A stretch of DNA of 5,529 nt from Candidatus Curtissbacteria bacterium RIFCSPLOWO2_01_FULL_38_11b. Its GTDB lineage: Bacteria > Patescibacteriota > Microgenomatia > Curtissbacterales > GWA2-41-24. The notes under the pieces were generated by a model that ran no database searches, was not told the DNA's origin, and worked only from the letters and a program-made list of their open reading frames with translations. The position numbers and the translations under genes are program-made. Positions 4,568-5,529 of the stretch are shown here, one piece after another. Where the stretch lies: contig MFBO01000022.1 of NCBI GenBank assembly GCA_001774995.1, positions 5,304 to 10,832 of the forward strand. The letters are read 5' to 3'. Each line of letters begins with the position of its first letter. Position 1 is the first letter of the stretch.

Positions 4568-4608
4568 TTCAAACCCGGTTTGGATTACCTTGACAAACCG
4601 GGTTTGAA
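4568..4608. repeat. Perfect 15-bp hairpin with two internal palindromes before RAYT
   Basis: TTCAAACCCGGTTTG (4568-4582) and CAAACCGGGTTTGAA (4594-4608) are exact reverse complements with an 11-nt loop. Each arm also holds its own 13-bp odd palindrome, CAAACC-C-GGTTTG (4570-4582) and CAAACC-G-GGTTTG (4594-4606), with centres 24 bp apart. The right palindrome overlaps the TTGACA -35 and the spacer of the putative RAYT promoter. Possible roles are a REP or RAYT recognition hairpin, a twin operator, or a terminator barrier against read-through. A perfect match of this length beside a RAYT gene is unlikely to be chance. Confidence 0.85.
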
Positions 4609-4618
4609 GAGTTATTTT
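4590..4618 (+). promoter_or_regulatory. Putative RAYT promoter embedded in the palindrome
   Basis: A perfect TTGACA (4590-4595) is followed by 17 nt and TATTTT (4613-4618, 4 of 6 consensus positions). Transcription would start near 4625, leaving a leader of about 6 nt before the ATG at 4631, where no SD is seen. The hairpin right arm covers the last two bases of the -35 and most of the spacer, so a protein bound to the palindrome would compete with RNA polymerase. Confidence 0.5.
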
Positions 4619-4630
4619 AACCTACCAACC

Positions 4631-5320
4631 ATGCCTTACCGACACACACCTTTCATAACTGACCAGATTTATCATGTTTACAACAGGTCGATCGCAAAAC
4701 AACCTATCTTTTTAAACCACAGAGATTATCAAAGGGCGATAAACACAATCGAATTTTATATGTACTTAAGGCCTCCAATCCGATTCTCACATTACAACCG
4801 TTTAGAAATAAACCAAAAACAATCCTTTCTGAATCAACTGAAGGAAACCAGAAAACCATCCGTAGAAATCTTATCCTATTGTGCTATGCCAAATCATATT
4901 CATTTACTGATAAGACAAGTTGAAGAGAAAGGAATCTCTAATTTAATGAGAAATTTTCAACACAGCTACTCCAAATACTTCAATCTTAAGAATGACAGAA
5001 CTGGTGGCCTTTTCCAGGCAATGTTTAAGGCTGTAAGAATTGAAACGGATGAACAACTAATACACGTTTCAAGGTATATTCACCTGAATCCGGTTTCTTC
5101 TATGCTTATCAAGATAGAAAAGTTAGAAGATTATCTATGGTCATCATTCAAGGATTATATACTGGATACAAATAGTGTTTTAATCAGCCCAGTTTTGATA
5201 TTGAAGTACTTCAAATCTAAAAATAAATACAAAGAATTCGTATTCAACCAAGCAGACTATCAAAAACGTTTAGAGTCAATTAAGCACTTGACATTAGATG
5301 TTAAAGTATCAGCGAATTAG
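4631..5320 (+). CDS. REP-associated tyrosine transposase (RAYT), HUH Y1 family
   Basis: RAYTs are single-copy relatives of IS200/IS605 TnpA that cut single-stranded DNA at palindromic REP hairpins through a catalytic tyrosine. The 229-residue protein has the full domain: an N-terminal strand YHVYNRS (14-20), the metal-binding HUH motif in AMPNHIHLL (H89, H91), and the helix SNLMRNFQHSYSKYFN, whose Y113 is the likely nucleophile (Y116 is the alternative). GGLFQAMFKAVRI (125-137), RYIHLNPV (148-155) and DYLWSSFKDYI (167-177) follow. A family-type tail ends with FVFNQADYQKRLESIKHL. All key residues are present, so it is probably active. The ATG at 4631 (MPYRHTPF) is preferred over a TTG at 4580 that lies inside the hairpin and would add 17 residues of palindrome sequence. 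It is flanked by transposase remnants and palindromes; no obvious target-site duplication is seen. Confidence 0.93.
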   Translation: MPYRHTPFITDQIYHVYNRSIAKQPIFLNHRDYQRAINTIEFYMYLRPPIRFSHYNRLEINQKQSFLNQLKETRKPSVEILSYCAMPNHIHLLIRQVEEKGISNLMRNFQHSYSKYFNLKNDRTGGLFQAMFKAVRIETDEQLIHVSRYIHLNPVSSMLIKIEKLEDYLWSSFKDYILDTNSVLISPVLILKYFKSKNKYKEFVFNQADYQKRLESIKHLTLDVKVSAN

Positions 5321-5353
5321 TTTACATCCCACAAAGATTGTTGTTAAAGGAAA

Positions 5354-5371
5354 ATCCTCTAAAAAGAGGGT
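5354..5371 (+). repeat. Small hairpin downstream of RAYT
   Basis: ATCCTCT (5354-5360) pairs with AGAGGGT (5365-5371) around an AAAA tetraloop, seven pairs including one U-G. It lies 33 nt after the RAYT stop and just before the SD-masking hairpin. Without a following T tract it is a poor intrinsic terminator for RAYT. It may instead belong to the leader of the next element. Confidence 0.4.
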
Positions 5372-5376
5372 AGTAT

Positions 5377-5397
5377 TATCTCCTAAGAAAGGAGATA
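5377..5397 (+). promoter_or_regulatory. SD-sequestering hairpin before the second transposase
   Basis: TATCTCCT (5377-5384) pairs perfectly with AGGAGATA (5390-5397) around the loop AAGAA. The right arm contains the AGGAG of a strong SD (AAAGGAG, 5388-5394) placed 6 nt before the ATG at 5401. Any transcript that reads in from upstream would hide this ribosome binding site. IS10 and IS50 use the same device to stay silent under external transcription. A -10-like TATTAT (5374-5379) would start RNA near 5386, in the loop, freeing the SD, but its -35 is poor. Confidence 0.7.
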
Positions 5398-5400
5398 TCA

Positions 5401-5529
5401 ATGGGTGAGAAAACCATCAGGAATCTGGTTGAGACCAGAAAAAGAGTGGTTATGGATGTAAACCAAAGACAGTTGTCAGTTGACGTTGGTGCCCGGATAC
5501 TAGGCATGAGTCGACAAGGTTTCTGGAAA
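5401..5529 (+). CDS. Transposase N-terminus with helix-turn-helix, cut by window edge
   Basis: An open frame begins at ATG 5401, after a near-ideal SD (AAAGGAG, 6-nt spacing), and runs to the window end for 43 codons. It begins MGEKTIRNLVETRKRVVMDV. Residues 22-43 (NQRQLSVDVGARILGMSRQGFWK in outline) have the shape of the N-terminal helix-turn-helix of IS481/IS3-like and related rve transposases, which usually read LSV..AA.LLGVSR..FY. The catalytic core is not visible, so the family is uncertain. The protected SD supports a mobile-element origin. Another possibility is a plain HTH regulator, but the LS...GA..LG.S....F pattern with a basic leading helix favours a transposase. It is on the plus strand, downstream of RAYT. 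Confidence 0.7.
   Translation, partial: MGEKTIRNLVETRKRVVMDVNQRQLSVDVGARILGMSRQGFWK

Noticed and set aside
4580..4630. TTG start for RAYT at 4580 adding 17 residues
   Set aside because: The extra residues are encoded by the hairpin right arm and promoter, do not look like the family N-terminus, and have no SD; ATG 4631 gives the typical MPYR start.

Overview
The window reads as a piece of a small, AT-rich bacterial genome, most likely a member of the Candidate Phyla Radiation (Patescibacteria, perhaps Microgenomates-like). This placement is an inference from several signs together: very compact ribosomal and tRNA-synthetase genes, a threonyl-tRNA synthetase reduced to its catalytic core plus anticodon-binding domain, short orphan proteins inserted beside translation genes, a tRNA gene without an encoded CCA, and several genes without a Shine-Dalgarno (SD) sequence. 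TGA acts as a normal stop, so this is not a code-25 lineage.

Region 1 (1-3413, minus strand) is a translation operon read from right to left: a SpeD-like pyruvoyl decarboxylase, a 100-residue orphan, an 80-residue membrane protein, thrS (overlapping its upstream neighbour by ATGA), infC (IF3), rpmI (bL35) and rplT (bL20, cut by the window edge). The thrS-infC-rpmI-rplT order is the classical conserved one. infC has no ATG, GTG or TTG at the expected place. Its best start is an ATA codon preceded by GGGAGG, which fits the known use of IF3-discriminated start codons for autoregulation. The rpmI-rplT gap is about 15% GC and holds a repeated heptamer.

Region 2 (3414-3703) is a divergent control region followed by an intact tRNA-Val(GAC) on the plus strand and then a REP-like nested palindrome. 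The divergent promoters serve the minus-strand operon and the tRNA. The palindrome sits between the convergent tRNA and the next minus-strand gene and contains two mutually exclusive hairpins.

Region 3 (3704-4352, minus) is a 203-residue coiled-coil protein of unknown function. It has a strong promoter-like sequence (TTGACT, 17 nt, TAAAAT) only 8 nt before its GTG start.

Region 4 (4349-5529) is mobile DNA. It holds a frameshifted C-terminal fossil of an rve/DDE transposase (minus), then a perfect 15-bp hairpin whose arms are each palindromes and which overlaps a TTGACA promoter, then an intact REP-associated tyrosine transposase (RAYT, HUH/Y1 family). After that comes the 5' end of a second transposase gene, whose SD is buried in an 8-bp hairpin, an arrangement known to protect insertion sequences from read-through expression.

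The points most worth following are the ATA start of infC, the Phe-Ser processing site in the SpeD homologue, the editing-less ThrRS, the RAYT gene with its own double palindrome on the promoter, and the possible leaderless transcripts.
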